NCBI RefSeq assembly: GCF_023231945.1
Contig: NZ_JAJLJH010000009.1
Coordinates: 62,001 to 126,000 of the forward strand
Origin: Scleromatobacter humisilvae
GTDB taxonomy: Bacteria; Pseudomonadota; Gammaproteobacteria; Burkholderiales; Burkholderiaceae_C
Direction: 5' to 3'
DNA length: 64,000 bases
Both the position numbers and the translations under genes were made by a program. The notes under the pieces are model-generated. The model was not told the DNA's origin and ran no database searches. It saw only the letters and a program-made list of their open reading frames with translations. The stretch's first letter is position 1. Every line of letters starts with the position of its first letter. Positions 49,140 through 58,202 of this stretch are shown one piece after another.

Positions 49140-50153
49140 CTATTTCTTGCGCCGCTGCATGAACGCCACGACGATGATCGCCCCGCCCTGCACCGCCGCG
49201 TTCAGGTACACGCTGATGATGCTGGTGAGGTTGAGGATGTTGCTGATGACGGACAGCAGGATCGCGCCGATGACCGTGCCGGTGATGCTGCCCGCGCCGC
49301 CCTTGAGCGCGGTGCCGCCGACGATCACCGCGGCGATCGCCTCCAGCTCCCACAGCAGCCCGGTGGTCGGCGAGGCCGAGCCCAGGCGCGGCACGTACAG
49401 CAGCGTCGCGACGCCCACGCAGGCGCCCAGCAGCACGTAGGTCATCATCTTGGTGAAGTCGACATCGACCGCGGCGTAGCGCGCCACCTGCTCGTTGGAG
49501 CCGATCGCCTGCACGTAGCGACCGTAAGCGGTGCGGTTGAGGATCGCCGCGCCGAGCAAGGCCACGACGAGGAACACCCATACCGGCACCGGTATGCCCA
49601 GCACGGCGGCGTAGTAGACCGGCGCGTAGGCGTCGGCGAGATCGTTGTCGAGCGTGATGGCGCCGCCGTCCGACAGCCAGGTCAACGTCGCGCGGAAGAT
49701 GCCGAGCGTGCCCAGCGTCACGATGAAGGGCTCGATGCGCCCGCGCGTGATCAGCAGCCCGTGCGCGAGACCGAACACCGCGCCCAGCAGCACGGCGAAG
49801 ACGGCGCCCAGCACCACGGCGAGCCACGGCGCGACGTGGTGCGCGCCGAGCGCGTTCATCAGCAGGATGACGCCGCCGGCGATCAGCGCCGCCATCGAGC
49901 CCACCGACAGGTCGATGCCGCCGCTGATGATGACGAAGCACATGCCCACCGCGATGATGCCGATGAACGCCGTGCGCGTGAGCACGTTCATCGCGTTGTC
50001 GATGGTCGCGAAGTCGTGGTTCAGCACGAAGCCGGCGAGGCACAGCGCGAGCAGGCCGACGACCGGGCCGACCCCGTGCAGGCGCGCCCACGCGTGACGC
50101 GCCCGCGCGCCGGCGCTCGCGGCGGCTTCAGTGGAGTCCGGTGGCGTGGGCAA
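49140..50153 (-). CDS. Sugar ABC transporter permease (RbsC-like)
   Basis: This is a 337-aa inner-membrane permease with 8-10 helices, including [17 protein letters not shown], the diagnostic loop of ribose-type permeases, and [19 protein letters not shown] near the end. The start is TTG 50153, supported by GAAGAGG upstream. It overlaps the ATPase gene by 26 bases, so translation is coupled. Confidence 0.9.
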   Translation of the reverse strand: MPTPPDSTEAAASAGARARHAWARLHGVGPVVGLLALCLAGFVLNHDFATIDNAMNVLTRTAFIGIIAVGMCFVIISGGIDLSVGSMAALIAGGVILLMNALGAHHVAPWLAVVLGAVFAVLLGAVFGLAHGLLITRGRIEPFIVTLGTLGIFRATLTWLSDGGAITLDNDLADAYAPVYYAAVLGIPVPVWVFLVVALLGAAILNRTAYGRYVQAIGSNEQVARYAAVDVDFTKMMTYVLLGACVGVATLLYVPRLGSASPTTGLLWELEAIAAVIVGGTALKGGAGSITGTVIGAILLSVISNILNLTSIISVYLNAAVQGGAIIVVAFMQRRKK

Positions 50154-51624
50154 TGAGGGCCTCTTCGGTGAGTTGGTCCGCGGCCAGCGTGGCCTGCAGC
50201 CTGCCGGCGCGCATCACGGCGATGCGGTGGCAGATGCCGATCAGCTCGATCAGCTCGGACGAGATGACGATGACGGCCTTGCCTTCGCGCGCCAGCCGCT
50301 GGATCAGGAAGTAGATGTCGCGCTTGGCGCCGACGTCGACGCCGCGCGTGGGCTCGTCCAGCACGATGACGCGCGGCGCCGGATGCAGCACCTTCGCGAG
50401 CGCGAGCTTCTGCTGGTTGCCGCCGGACAGCGACGACGCCGGGATGTCCAGCGAGCCCGTGCGGATGCCGAACTCGTCGACCGCCGTCTTCAACGCGGCG
50501 CGCTCCGCGGACGGATGCAGCCACGGGGTCGCGTAGCGCCGCAGCGCCATCAGCGTCAGGTTCTCGGCCAGGCCGAAGCGCACGTGCAGGCCCTTGCCCT
50601 TGCGATCCTCGCTGAGGTAGGTGAGCCCCAGCGCCGCGGCCTCGCGCGGGCTGCGGATGCGCGCCGCGCGGCCGGCGATCTCCAGCGACGCCACGTCGTG
50701 CCGCCGCAGTCCCAGCAGGCCCTCGAACATCTCGGTGCGGCCCGCGCCCACGAGCCCGGCGAAGCCGAGGATCTCGCCCGGCGCGACGTCGAAGTCGACC
50801 GCGTGCGCCCAGCCGGGCACGCTCAGGCCGCGCACGCGCAGCAGCGGCGCGGCGTCGGGCCGCGCGTCCTTGGCGGGATAGAGGTCGCTCAGCTCGCGGC
50901 CCACCATCAGGTTGGCCATCTGCCGGCGCGTGAGCTCGCTCGTGCGCTCGCGCGCGACGAAGCGGCCGTCGCGCATCACCACCACCTCGTCCGTGATGCG
51001 TTCGATCTCGTCGAGCTTGTGCGAGATGTAGACGACGGTCACGCCCTCGGCCTTCAGCTGCGCGATCAGCGCGAACAGGCGCTCGGTCTCGCCGGGCGTG
51101 AGCGTCGCGGTGGGCTCGTCCATCACCAGCACGCGCGCGTCGCGCTGCAGCGCCTTGGCGATCTCGACCAGCTGCTTCTCGGCGACGATCAGCTGGCGCA
51201 CCGGCGTGTCGGGGCTGGCGTTCAGGCCGACCAGCTTCAGCACGCGCGCGGTCTCGGCGCGCATCGCGGCGTCGTCCAGCCACCAGCCGCGCGTGCGCTC
51301 GTGGCCGAGGAAGACGTTCTGCGCGATCGTGAGGTCTTCGGCCAGCGCGAACTCCTGGTGGATCATCACGATGCCGCGCGCCTCGGCCGCGCGCGGGCCA
51401 TCGAACTTCACCGGCACGCCGTCGAGGCGCACGTCGCCGCACGTGGCCGGCTCGTAGCCCGAGAGGATCTTCATCAGCGTGCTCTTGCCGGCGCCGTTCT
51501 CGCCCAGCAGGCCGACGACGCGGCCAGGCGCGAGCTCGAAGCTGACGCCGTGCAGCACCTGTACCGAGCCGAACGCCTTGACGACGCCGTCGAAGCTCAC
51601 GCTGACCCGGCGGTGGTCGGTCAC
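50128..51624 (-). CDS. Sugar ABC transporter ATP-binding protein, duplicated (RbsA-like)
   Basis: This is a 498-aa protein with two nucleotide-binding domains. The first is complete: GENGAGKST Walker [17 protein letters not shown] signature region, [11 protein letters not shown] Walker B. The second is the usual variant in which Walker A is degenerate (GLVGAGRTE) but [13 protein letters not shown] and [16 protein letters not shown] are kept. It drives uptake with the RbsC- and RbsB-like proteins. The GTG start at 51624 lies 61 bases after the repressor gene stop. Confidence 0.92.
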   Translation of the reverse strand: MTDHRRVSVSFDGVVKAFGSVQVLHGVSFELAPGRVVGLLGENGAGKSTLMKILSGYEPATCGDVRLDGVPVKFDGPRAAEARGIVMIHQEFALAEDLTIAQNVFLGHERTRGWWLDDAAMRAETARVLKLVGLNASPDTPVRQLIVAEKQLVEIAKALQRDARVLVMDEPTATLTPGETERLFALIAQLKAEGVTVVYISHKLDEIERITDEVVVMRDGRFVARERTSELTRRQMANLMVGRELSDLYPAKDARPDAAPLLRVRGLSVPGWAHAVDFDVAPGEILGFAGLVGAGRTEMFEGLLGLRRHDVASLEIAGRAARIRSPREAAALGLTYLSEDRKGKGLHVRFGLAENLTLMALRRYATPWLHPSAERAALKTAVDEFGIRTGSLDIPASSLSGGNQQKLALAKVLHPAPRVIVLDEPTRGVDVGAKRDIYFLIQRLAREGKAVIVISSELIELIGICHRIAVMRAGRLQATLAADQLTEEALIAHATGLH

Positions 51625-51685
51625 AAGGCGACCCTCCGCCTGGCGGCTGCGGTGCGAGCTCCCTTCGGAGCGGCCGTGCGTACGC

Positions 51686-52906
51686 TCATGCGAGCACCTT
51701 CGCGCGGCCGCGCAGCGTTTCCTGCAGCGCGAGCACGCCCGCCCCGATCAGCCCGGCCTGGTCGCCCAGCGGCGTGTAGCCGACCTCGAGGTGCCGCGTC
51801 GACAGCGCCAGCGAGCGCTGGTACACGCACTGGCGCAGCGACGCGAGGAACAGCGGCCCGATGCGCGTGAGCCCGCCGCCGACGAACACGTGCGACGGGT
51901 TGAAGAAGTTGACGACCGAGGCCAGCATCTGGCCGATCTGCGTGCCTGCCCGCTGCACGATCTGGTTAGCGGTGGCGTCGCCCGCGCGGCTCGCGTTGCC
52001 GACGTCCTCGGGCGTCAGCATGCCGTTGGCGGCGAGGCGCTCGGCCAGCATCGCGCTCTGCCCGGCCTGCGCCGCGGACGTCGCCTCGCGCGCGATCGCC
52101 GGGCCGCCGGCCATCGTCTCGACGCAGCCGACGTTGCCGCAATGGCAGCGCGGCCCGGCCGGATCGACGCAGATGTGGCCGACGTCGCCCGCCGAGCCGT
52201 TCGCGCCGCGATAGACCTCGCCATGGCAGACGACACCACAGCCGATGCCCGTGCCGACCTTCAGCACGAGGAAGTTGGGCAGCTCGCGCTTGAGGCGCCA
52301 GAGTTCGGCCAGTGCCATCAGGTTGACGTCGTTGTCGACCCAGACCGGCGCCTCGTACTCGGCACGCAGGTCGTCGCGGATCGAGAAGCTGTCCCACTGC
52401 GGCATCAGCGGCGGCTCGACGAGCTGGCCCGTCGCGAAGTCCACCGGCCCGGGCACGCCCATGCCGATGGCCAGCACGTCGCGCGGCTTGAGCTTGCGGG
52501 CGGCGAGGACCTCGCGCATCAGCGCGCGGATGCGCGACAACACGAGACCTGGCCCGAGGCGCACGTCGATCGCCTCGCCGTGGCGCGCCAACACCTGCAG
52601 GTCCAGCGACAGGACGGCCACCTCGATGCTGGTCGCGCCCAGGTCGGCGCACAGCAGCACGCCCAACGCGGGATGCAGGCACAGGGTCTCGGCGCGACGA
52701 CCGCCGGACGACTCGCGCTGCCCCGCGCGATCGAGCCAGCCCTGCTCCAGCATGCCGGCGATGACCGCGTTGGCATGCGTGCGCGAGAACGCGAGCCGCT
52801 GCGACAGGGCCTCGCGTGACGGCCCGTGCAGCCAGAAGACGCCCTCGAGCACGCTCAGTTCGTTCGTGGACAGCTGGGCCCATCGACTCATTCGGCTTGT
52901 CTCCAT
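51686..52906 (-). CDS. ROK-family transcriptional repressor
   Basis: This is a 406-aa regulator. The N-terminal winged helix-turn-helix (about 15-75) holds SREALSQRLAFSRTHANAVI. The C-terminal ROK sugar-binding part has LLCADLGATSIEV, VWVDNDVNLMALAE, EVYRGANGSAGDVGHI and the zinc site CHCGNVGCVE. Such proteins release DNA when the sugar substrate binds. It heads the sugar-uptake operon and probably controls its own promoter through the palindromic sites just upstream. ATG 52906 has GAAGAGG upstream; ATG 52891 is an alternative. Confidence 0.9.
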   Translation of the reverse strand: METSRMSRWAQLSTNELSVLEGVFWLHGPSREALSQRLAFSRTHANAVIAGMLEQGWLDRAGQRESSGGRRAETLCLHPALGVLLCADLGATSIEVAVLSLDLQVLARHGEAIDVRLGPGLVLSRIRALMREVLAARKLKPRDVLAIGMGVPGPVDFATGQLVEPPLMPQWDSFSIRDDLRAEYEAPVWVDNDVNLMALAELWRLKRELPNFLVLKVGTGIGCGVVCHGEVYRGANGSAGDVGHICVDPAGPRCHCGNVGCVETMAGGPAIAREATSAAQAGQSAMLAERLAANGMLTPEDVGNASRAGDATANQIVQRAGTQIGQMLASVVNFFNPSHVFVGGGLTRIGPLFLASLRQCVYQRSLALSTRHLEVGYTPLGDQAGLIGAGVLALQETLRGRAKVLA

Positions 52907-52937
52907 CCGTTCACGACCTCTTCGGGTCGATGGCGCG

Positions 52938-52966
52938 AATGTAGAGCGGCCACTTCGGCCGCACAA
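52938..52966 (-). promoter_or_regulatory. Promoter of the ROK/sugar-uptake operon
   Basis: On the minus strand TTGTGC (52966-52961) and TACATT (52943-52938) lie 17 bases apart. Transcription would start near 52930, about 25 bases before the repressor ATG. A repressor half-site occupies the spacer between the two boxes. Confidence 0.5.
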
Positions 52967-52999
52967 GAGTCGACTTCGACCTATTAAAGGCCGAAGTGG
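52950..52999. promoter_or_regulatory. Likely ROK operator: palindrome plus third half-site
   Basis: A 25-base imperfect palindrome at 52973-52997 has arms ACTTCGACCT and AGGCCGAAGT (9 of 10 complementary) around ATTAA. A further copy of the half-site, CCACTTCGGCC at 52950-52960, is exactly complementary to GGCCGAAGTGG at 52989-52999. Three half-sites across the promoter, one between -35 and -10, suit looping or cooperative repression. Confidence 0.65.
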
Positions 53000-53054
53000 G
53001 TTTCCAGGAATCGGAAGTCCGGGTTTTGGAGGCGCCGGGGCGCCCCGCGCGTGC

Positions 53055-53870
53055 TCAGGTGCGCTTGCGCGCCCGCACGGCGACGATCCCGGCCAGGGCC
53101 AGGCCCATCATCGCCCACGACCCCGGCTCAGGCACCGAGTTCGCGAAGACAGCGTTGAGCGAGCCCGACTCCGTCACCGTTCCGCCGACAGTGACCGGAA
53201 AGCCTTCGAACTGGCCCGATTGCAGGCTCAGGTCGTAGAACGGAGACGGGCCGACGAAGAAGGTCGATCCGGCGGCCGTCAACGCGAAGGAGTCCTGCTG
53301 CCCGAACGAACCGCACAGGTTGGGCGCCGTGCAATTTTCCGAGCCGTTGCCCATCATGGCGGCCCCGGTGGCCAGCGTCGTGAGCGTGTCGCCGTTGGCA
53401 GCGATCGTGTACGAGCCGCCGGGCGAGGCCGGTGCCACGAACGAGGCGGCGGCGCCGTCGTCGTAGGTCAGGGTCAGGCTGCCACCCGGCGTCAGGGCGA
53501 ACGTGGTGACCCCGCCGGACGTGCTGTAGGTGCCCGTGGCGTTCAGGATGGCCAGCAGCCCGTAGTTCACACCCAGGCCGGTCTGGCCGCCGTTCAGGCT
53601 GGTCGACAGCGCCGGGTCGGTGTCGTCGTGGTTGAAGCCCTGCGCGACGAAGTCGAGCGTGACGACGAAGGTGGTGGCGGAGGTGAAGGTCAGCTGCTCG
53701 TGGTACTGGCCGCTGATGTCGTTCGCCGTGAACGTGCCCAGCTTGCCGCCGCCGCCGAGCGCGGAAGTGTCGACCGTGAAGTCGGGGTAGACGGACGTCG
53801 CGGATGCCAGGCCAGAGACGACGGCCAGCGCCGCGGCGATCACCGAACGGGCAAAGGGAAACGATTTCAT
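53055..53870 (-). CDS. PEP-CTERM sorted surface protein
   Basis: This is a 271-aa exported protein: the signal peptide ends SGLASA, the mature part is beta-rich and Gly/Ser/Thr-rich, and the C terminus carries VPEPGSWAMMGLALAGIV followed by a basic cluster (RARKRT). This is the full PEP-CTERM/exosortase signal. Such proteins are cut and released or anchored by exosortase in exopolysaccharide-producing bacteria. One Cys pair (ENCTAPNLCGS) is likely disulfide-bonded. The ribosome site GGAGGAG is strong. No exosortase gene is in view. Confidence 0.93.
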   Translation of the reverse strand: MKSFPFARSVIAAALAVVSGLASATSVYPDFTVDTSALGGGGKLGTFTANDISGQYHEQLTFTSATTFVVTLDFVAQGFNHDDTDPALSTSLNGGQTGLGVNYGLLAILNATGTYSTSGGVTTFALTPGGSLTLTYDDGAAASFVAPASPGGSYTIAANGDTLTTLATGAAMMGNGSENCTAPNLCGSFGQQDSFALTAAGSTFFVGPSPFYDLSLQSGQFEGFPVTVGGTVTESGSLNAVFANSVPEPGSWAMMGLALAGIVAVRARKRT

Positions 53871-53951
53871 GATTTTGACTCCTCCTGGGCTACCACGGCG
53901 GGCAGCGGACGCGAACCCACGGCCGAGCAACAACACGTCGTCCGTGAAGAA

Positions 53952-53983
53952 TGTCGCAATCATTACCGCAATTGGTGTCGCAA
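53952..53983 (-). repeat. Three direct repeats, 12-bp period, upstream of the PEP-CTERM gene
   Basis: On the minus strand TTGCGACA, TTGCGGTA and TTGCGACA begin exactly 12 bases apart (plus-strand blocks 53952-53959, 53964-53971, 53976-53983). They lie 82-113 bases before the start codon, where an activator would bind. Spacing near one helical turn suggests cooperative binding on one DNA face. Confidence 0.6.
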
Positions 53984-54082
53984 ACCTGTCGTTCGCTCGT
54001 CCCCATGTGGCAAGAATCCCAGCGCGGAAGGTTCGACCAGGCGAAGCGGCCGACCCATGCGGGGTAGCCGCTCATCAATGAA

Positions 54083-55222
54083 TTAGGGGGGTCCGCGGCG
54101 TAGAAGCCGACCGATCGCGGCCTCGTCCATCCCGATGCCGCGCAGGATCTCCGCGCCATGCTCCCCGCGCCCGGGCACGCCTCGGGGCGTGGCCGACGGC
54201 GTCGCCGAGAAGCGCGGCGCCGGCGCCGCCTGCAGCAGGCCGTCCAGATCGGCATAGACCTCGCGCGCGGCCAGGTGCGGGTGCGCGAGGGCCTCGCGCG
54301 GCGTCAGCACCGGCGCGAAGCAGGCGTCGCTGCCTTCGAGCAGCGCCGTCCAGTGCGCGCGCGGCTGCGTCGCGAACAGCGCGGCCAGCCGCTCGCGCAA
54401 GGCGGGCCAGCGGCGCGGGTCGTAGGCGTCGCGGAAGTCCGGGTCGTCGGCGAGGCCCAGCTTGGCGAACAACAGCGTGTTGAACTGCGGCTCCACAGCA
54501 CCGACGCTGACGAACAGGCCGTCCGCGCAGGCGTAGCTGCCGTACCAGTGCGGGCCGTCGAGCAGGCCGCGGCCGCGCTCGAACGGCTGCTGGCCGGCGG
54601 CGTGCACGGACAGCAGCAGGTTCATCAGGTTGGCCGTGCCGTCGACGATGGCCGCGTCGACGACCTGGCCGACGCCCGTGCTGCGCGCCGACAGCAGCGC
54701 CGCGAGCACGCCCATCGCGAGATACAGCGCGCCGCCGCCGAGGTCGCCCACCAGCGTCGGCGGCGCCATCGGCGGTGCGCCCGGCGCACCCGAGAACCAC
54801 AGCGCGCCGGACAGCGCGATGTAGTTGATGTCGTGCCCCGCTGCCTGCGCCAGCGGGCCGTCCTGGCCCCAGCCGGTCATGCGGCCGTAGACAAGCCGTG
54901 GATTGCGCGCGAGGCACGCGTCCGGGCCGAGGCCCAGGCGCTCCATCACGCCGGGCCGCATGCCTTCGATCAGCGCGTCGGCGCCATCGACCAGGCGCAG
55001 CAGCGCGTCCACTGCGGCCGCGTCCTTCAGGTCGAGCGCGATCGAGCGCTTGCCGCGATTGACGATGGCGTGCTTCCCGAGCGACAACGGGTCGCCGCCC
55101 TTGCCGCCGCCGCGTTCGACGAGCACGACGTCGGCGCCCATGTCGGCCAGCAGCATGCCGCAGAACGGCGCCGGGCCGAGGGCGGCGATCTCGATGACGC
55201 GAAGTCCGGACAGCACGCCCAT
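54083..55222 (-). CDS. CaiB/BaiF family protein, alpha-methylacyl-CoA racemase type
   Basis: This is a 379-aa family III CoA-transferase-fold protein. The racemase catalytic residues are all visible: His130 and Asp131 in AAGHDINYIALSGAL, Asp160 in LVGDLGGG and Glu244 in VGAVEPQF, matching the His/Asp/Glu set of bacterial alpha-methylacyl-CoA racemase, not the single Asp of CoA transferases. It would flip the 2-methyl centre of branched acyl-CoA before beta-oxidation. It is transcribed with the small membrane gene upstream of it. Confidence 0.87.
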   Translation of the reverse strand: MGVLSGLRVIEIAALGPAPFCGMLLADMGADVVLVERGGGKGGDPLSLGKHAIVNRGKRSIALDLKDAAAVDALLRLVDGADALIEGMRPGVMERLGLGPDACLARNPRLVYGRMTGWGQDGPLAQAAGHDINYIALSGALWFSGAPGAPPMAPPTLVGDLGGGALYLAMGVLAALLSARSTGVGQVVDAAIVDGTANLMNLLLSVHAAGQQPFERGRGLLDGPHWYGSYACADGLFVSVGAVEPQFNTLLFAKLGLADDPDFRDAYDPRRWPALRERLAALFATQPRAHWTALLEGSDACFAPVLTPREALAHPHLAAREVYADLDGLLQAAPAPRFSATPSATPRGVPGRGEHGAEILRGIGMDEAAIGRLLRRGPP

Positions 55223-55232
55223 TGCCGTGGCC

Positions 55233-55490
55233 TCAGGTCTTCGATTGGCGCGCGAGTGGCGCCCAGTGCAGCACGCCGAACAGCATCGCCAGCAGCACGC
55301 TCATCCCCATCGAGCCGCGGTAGCGATGCAGGAACCTGAACGCGTAGAGCAGTTCGAGCGCGTGCACGCCCAGCAAGGCGATGGTGACGATGGCCGCGAT
55401 GGACGCAAGCGGCCCGTGGATCAGGCCGACCAGCGCGGCGAGGCCCAGCGCGTAGGCGACGAGGCAGGCGATCTTCATGGCGAGGGACAT
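55233..55490 (-). CDS. Small polytopic membrane protein, unknown
   Basis: This is an 85-aa protein with three hydrophobic helices (about 4-24, 29-50, 61-78) and a short basic cytosolic loop (RFLHRYRGSMG). I do not recognise a named family. It lies 3 bases after mnmH and 10 bases before the racemase gene on the same strand, so all are likely in one transcript. Confidence 0.65.
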   Translation of the reverse strand: MSLAMKIACLVAYALGLAALVGLIHGPLASIAAIVTIALLGVHALELLYAFRFLHRYRGSMGMSVLLAMLFGVLHWAPLARQSKT

Positions 55491-55493
55491 CCA

Positions 55494-56582
55494 TTACTCC
55501 GAAGTGGGACGTGCGATCAGTCGGCGCGCGGTGTCGGCCAGCGCGTCAGGCTGCAGGGATTCGAGCTCGAGCCGGCTGGCGGCGTCGCCCGGCCCGAACT
55601 CGCGTGTCGTCGAGCGCAGGTAGGCCGGGTCGTAGTGCTGCGTCATCAGGCGTTCGAACAGCTCGTCGACACGGCCCGCGTCGGCGAGCGCCTGCCAGCG
55701 AGCCAGCTCCTCGCCGCCGACCAGCGGCTTGAGCGGCGCGAGCCGGGCGACCATCGCGCGCGGATCGGCCGCGAAGTGCGCGTAGTCCTCGCGGCACAGG
55801 CGCACGCGTTCGGCCATGGGCACGCTCAGGTGGAGCGTCGGCGCGCGTCGCATCGCGGCGGTGAGTTCCTCGGGCACCAGCAGCCGGCCGACCTTCCTGC
55901 TCTCGGCCTCGATCCACACCGGCCGGGCGGGATCGAAGCGGCGCAGCACGTCCAGCACGAGGCTGTCGAAGGTCTTCTGCGTGGGCTGCGGCTGGCCCGG
56001 CACGTCGCCCAGCAGCGAGCCCTTGTGGACGGCCAGGCCTTCGAGATCGAGCACCTGCTCGCCCTGGTGCGCGAGCTCCTGCAGCAGGCGCGTCTTGCCG
56101 CAGTTGGTCGGGCCGCACAGCACCCTGTACTGAAACCGCTGCGGCAGCGCGGCGAGCGACTCGCGCACCCAGGCGCGATAGCGCTTCCAGCCGCCGGGCA
56201 CGACGTCGACCTGGAAGCCGATCAGCCGCAGGTTGCTCGCCCACAGCGCGCTGCGCTTGCCGCCGCGAAAGCAGTAGACAAGGAAGCGATCGCTCGGCTT
56301 GTAGCGCGAGATCAGGTCGGCCGTGTGGCGCGCCAGGTTGCGGAACGAATGCTGCGCGCCGATCAGGTAGGCCGCGTGCTGGTCCGTCTTGTACTGGATG
56401 CCGACCTCGGCGAACTCGGCGTCGTCGACCACCGGCAGGTTGACCGCGCCGGGTACGTGATCCTCGGCATATTCGTGCGGCGAGCGGGCGTCGATGATCA
56501 GCGCGTACTGGTCGAACGGCAGCGGGGCCAGCGACGAAGTGTCGACCGGCGGGGATTCGTTCGCGGGATGCATGGCGGACAT
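55494..56582 (-). CDS. mnmH: tRNA 2-selenouridine synthase
   Basis: This is a 362-aa enzyme (also called SelU/YbbB) that turns 2-thiouridine at the tRNA wobble position into 2-selenouridine through a geranylated step, using selenophosphate. The N-terminal rhodanese domain has IIDARSPHEYAEDHVPGAVN and the active-site Cys104 in YCFRGGKRS. The C-terminal P-loop is CGPTNCGKT (156-164). The length is normal for the family. It follows the two permease genes of the phosphonate-type transporter by 7 bases, placing transport and use of selenium in one transcript. Confidence 0.94.
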   Translation of the reverse strand: MSAMHPANESPPVDTSSLAPLPFDQYALIIDARSPHEYAEDHVPGAVNLPVVDDAEFAEVGIQYKTDQHAAYLIGAQHSFRNLARHTADLISRYKPSDRFLVYCFRGGKRSALWASNLRLIGFQVDVVPGGWKRYRAWVRESLAALPQRFQYRVLCGPTNCGKTRLLQELAHQGEQVLDLEGLAVHKGSLLGDVPGQPQPTQKTFDSLVLDVLRRFDPARPVWIEAESRKVGRLLVPEELTAAMRRAPTLHLSVPMAERVRLCREDYAHFAADPRAMVARLAPLKPLVGGEELARWQALADAGRVDELFERLMTQHYDPAYLRSTTREFGPGDAASRLELESLQPDALADTARRLIARPTSE

Positions 56583-56589
56583 TGTGCGT

Positions 56590-57378
56590 TCAATGCGCCT
56601 GCGCGCTGAGCGACCGGCGCGCCCAGCCGCTCAGCGCGTCGTCGCCCAGCACGAGCAGGGTCATCGCGACCAGCACGGTCGCGGCCTGCGCCTGCTGGAA
56701 CAGCGACAGGTGGAAGTACAGCAACTGCCCCAGCCCGCCCGCGCCGACGAAGCCCAGGATCGTGGCCATGCGGATGTTCATCTCCCAGCGATACAGCACG
56801 TAGCCCAGGCACTGCGGCGCGATCAGCGGCAGCGTGCCGTGGACGAAGCGCGCGACCGCGCCGGCGCCGAGGTCGCGCAGCGCGGTCTCCGGCAGCGGCG
56901 ACGCGTTCTCCAGGCTCTCGGCGAACAGCCGTCCCAGCACGCCCGTGGTGTGCAGGGCCAGCGCGAGCGTGCCCGCGAACGGGCCGAGCCCCGCGGCCAG
57001 CACCATCAGCGCGGCCCACACGAGCTCGGGCACGCTGCGCAGGCCGTTGAGCAGCGAACGCGCGAGCCACTTGGGCACCGCGCCGAAGCGTCCCGCGGCG
57101 GGCAGCGCAAGCACGCCGCCGACGATCGTCGGAATGAGCGTGCCCAGCAACGAGACCGCCAGCGTCTGCAGCGACGCGGCGCCGACCTGGCGCAGGAACG
57201 CGGGCGAGACGTCCGGCGGGAAGAACTCGACGACGAAGCGCGCCATGCGTCCCCGCGCCTCGGCCTCGAACAGGCCGCCGAAGTCCACCGCGAGGTAGCG
57301 GAAGCTCGCGACGACCGCGATGGCGATCGCGGCCACGCAGGCGAGGCCGGCGAGGCCGTGGCCGCGCTGCGCCGTCAT
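56590..57378 (-). CDS. PhnE-type ABC permease, second, of putative selenium oxyanion transporter
   Basis: This is a 262-aa inner-membrane protein with about six helices and the permease loop EMNIRMATILGFVGAGGLGQLLY, the EAA-like motif that docks the ATPase. It is homologous to the neighbouring permease encoded at 57375-58202 but clearly diverged, so the pair probably forms a heterodimer. The start overlaps the first permease gene stop (ATGA). Confidence 0.88.
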   Translation of the reverse strand: MTAQRGHGLAGLACVAAIAIAVVASFRYLAVDFGGLFEAEARGRMARFVVEFFPPDVSPAFLRQVGAASLQTLAVSLLGTLIPTIVGGVLALPAAGRFGAVPKWLARSLLNGLRSVPELVWAALMVLAAGLGPFAGTLALALHTTGVLGRLFAESLENASPLPETALRDLGAGAVARFVHGTLPLIAPQCLGYVLYRWEMNIRMATILGFVGAGGLGQLLYFHLSLFQQAQAATVLVAMTLLVLGDDALSGWARRSLSAQAH

Positions 57379-58202
57379 GCCAGCACCTTGCGCAGCAGCG
57401 CGCTGATCGCGTCGGCCAGCATCACGAGGGCCAGGAAGACCAGCGAGATGCTGCTGACCTGGCCCGGCGCAAAGCCCTTCACCGCGAGATCGACCAGCTG
57501 CCCCAGGCCGCCGGCGCCGACGAAGCCCATCACGACGGCGGCGCGGATCGCGCACTCCCAGCGATAGACCGTGTACGACACCAGTTCCTCGGCCGCCAGC
57601 GGCAGCAGCCCGAAGCACAGCGCCGCGACGCGTCCGCTGCCGGCCTGCAGCAACGCACGCGCGGGCCGCACGTCCGCGGACTCGAGGATCTCGGCGTAGA
57701 CCTTGGCCAGCATGCCGCCGTAGGTGATCGCCAGCGCCAGCACGCCCGCGGCCGGCCCGAGGCCCGAGGCGCGCACGAACAGCAGCGCCCACACGATCTC
57801 GGGGATCGAGCGCAGCAGCACCATCAGCGTTCGCACGCCCTGGCGCAGCGCGCGCCCGCGCCAGCGTCCGCTCGCCGGGCCGATGGCGGCGATCGACAGC
57901 GAGCGCGTCGCGACGAAGGCCAGCGGCAGCGCGACCACGAACGCGAGCGCGACACCCGCGGTGGCGATGGCCAGCGTCTGCAGCGTCGCGGCCAGCAGCT
58001 CGTGCAGGAACTCGGCGTCGATCGCGGGCGGCAGGAAGCCGCGGACGAAGTTGCCCATCACGCGGGCGTTGGCAGGATCGAAGAGCACGGCCGGATGGAA
58101 CTCCGCCAGCCGCGCCAAGGGCCACAGCAGGACCAGGGCTGTGATGGCCCACGCCAGGCGGCGGCCGGCCAGCGGATCGCGCGTCGCCGCGGCCACGTTC
58201 AT
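57375..58202 (-). CDS. PhnE-type ABC permease, first, of putative selenium oxyanion transporter
   Basis: This is a 275-aa protein with six helices and the coupling loop ECAIRAAVVMGFVGAGGLGQL. It overlaps the ATPase gene by four bases and the second permease by four bases. Sequence similarity is to phosphonate/phosphite permeases, but the selenium context suggests another cargo. Confidence 0.88.
   Translation of the reverse strand: MNVAAATRDPLAGRRLAWAITALVLLWPLARLAEFHPAVLFDPANARVMGNFVRGFLPPAIDAEFLHELLAATLQTLAIATAGVALAFVVALPLAFVATRSLSIAAIGPASGRWRGRALRQGVRTLMVLLRSIPEIVWALLFVRASGLGPAAGVLALAITYGGMLAKVYAEILESADVRPARALLQAGSGRVAALCFGLLPLAAEELVSYTVYRWECAIRAAVVMGFVGAGGLGQLVDLAVKGFAPGQVSSISLVFLALVMLADAISALLRKVLA

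Noticed and set aside
53871-54060. Sigma-54 promoter upstream of the PEP-CTERM gene
   Set aside because: Some PEP-CTERM genes are sigma-54 dependent, but no GG-N10-GC arrangement with the consensus around it was found in this interval.
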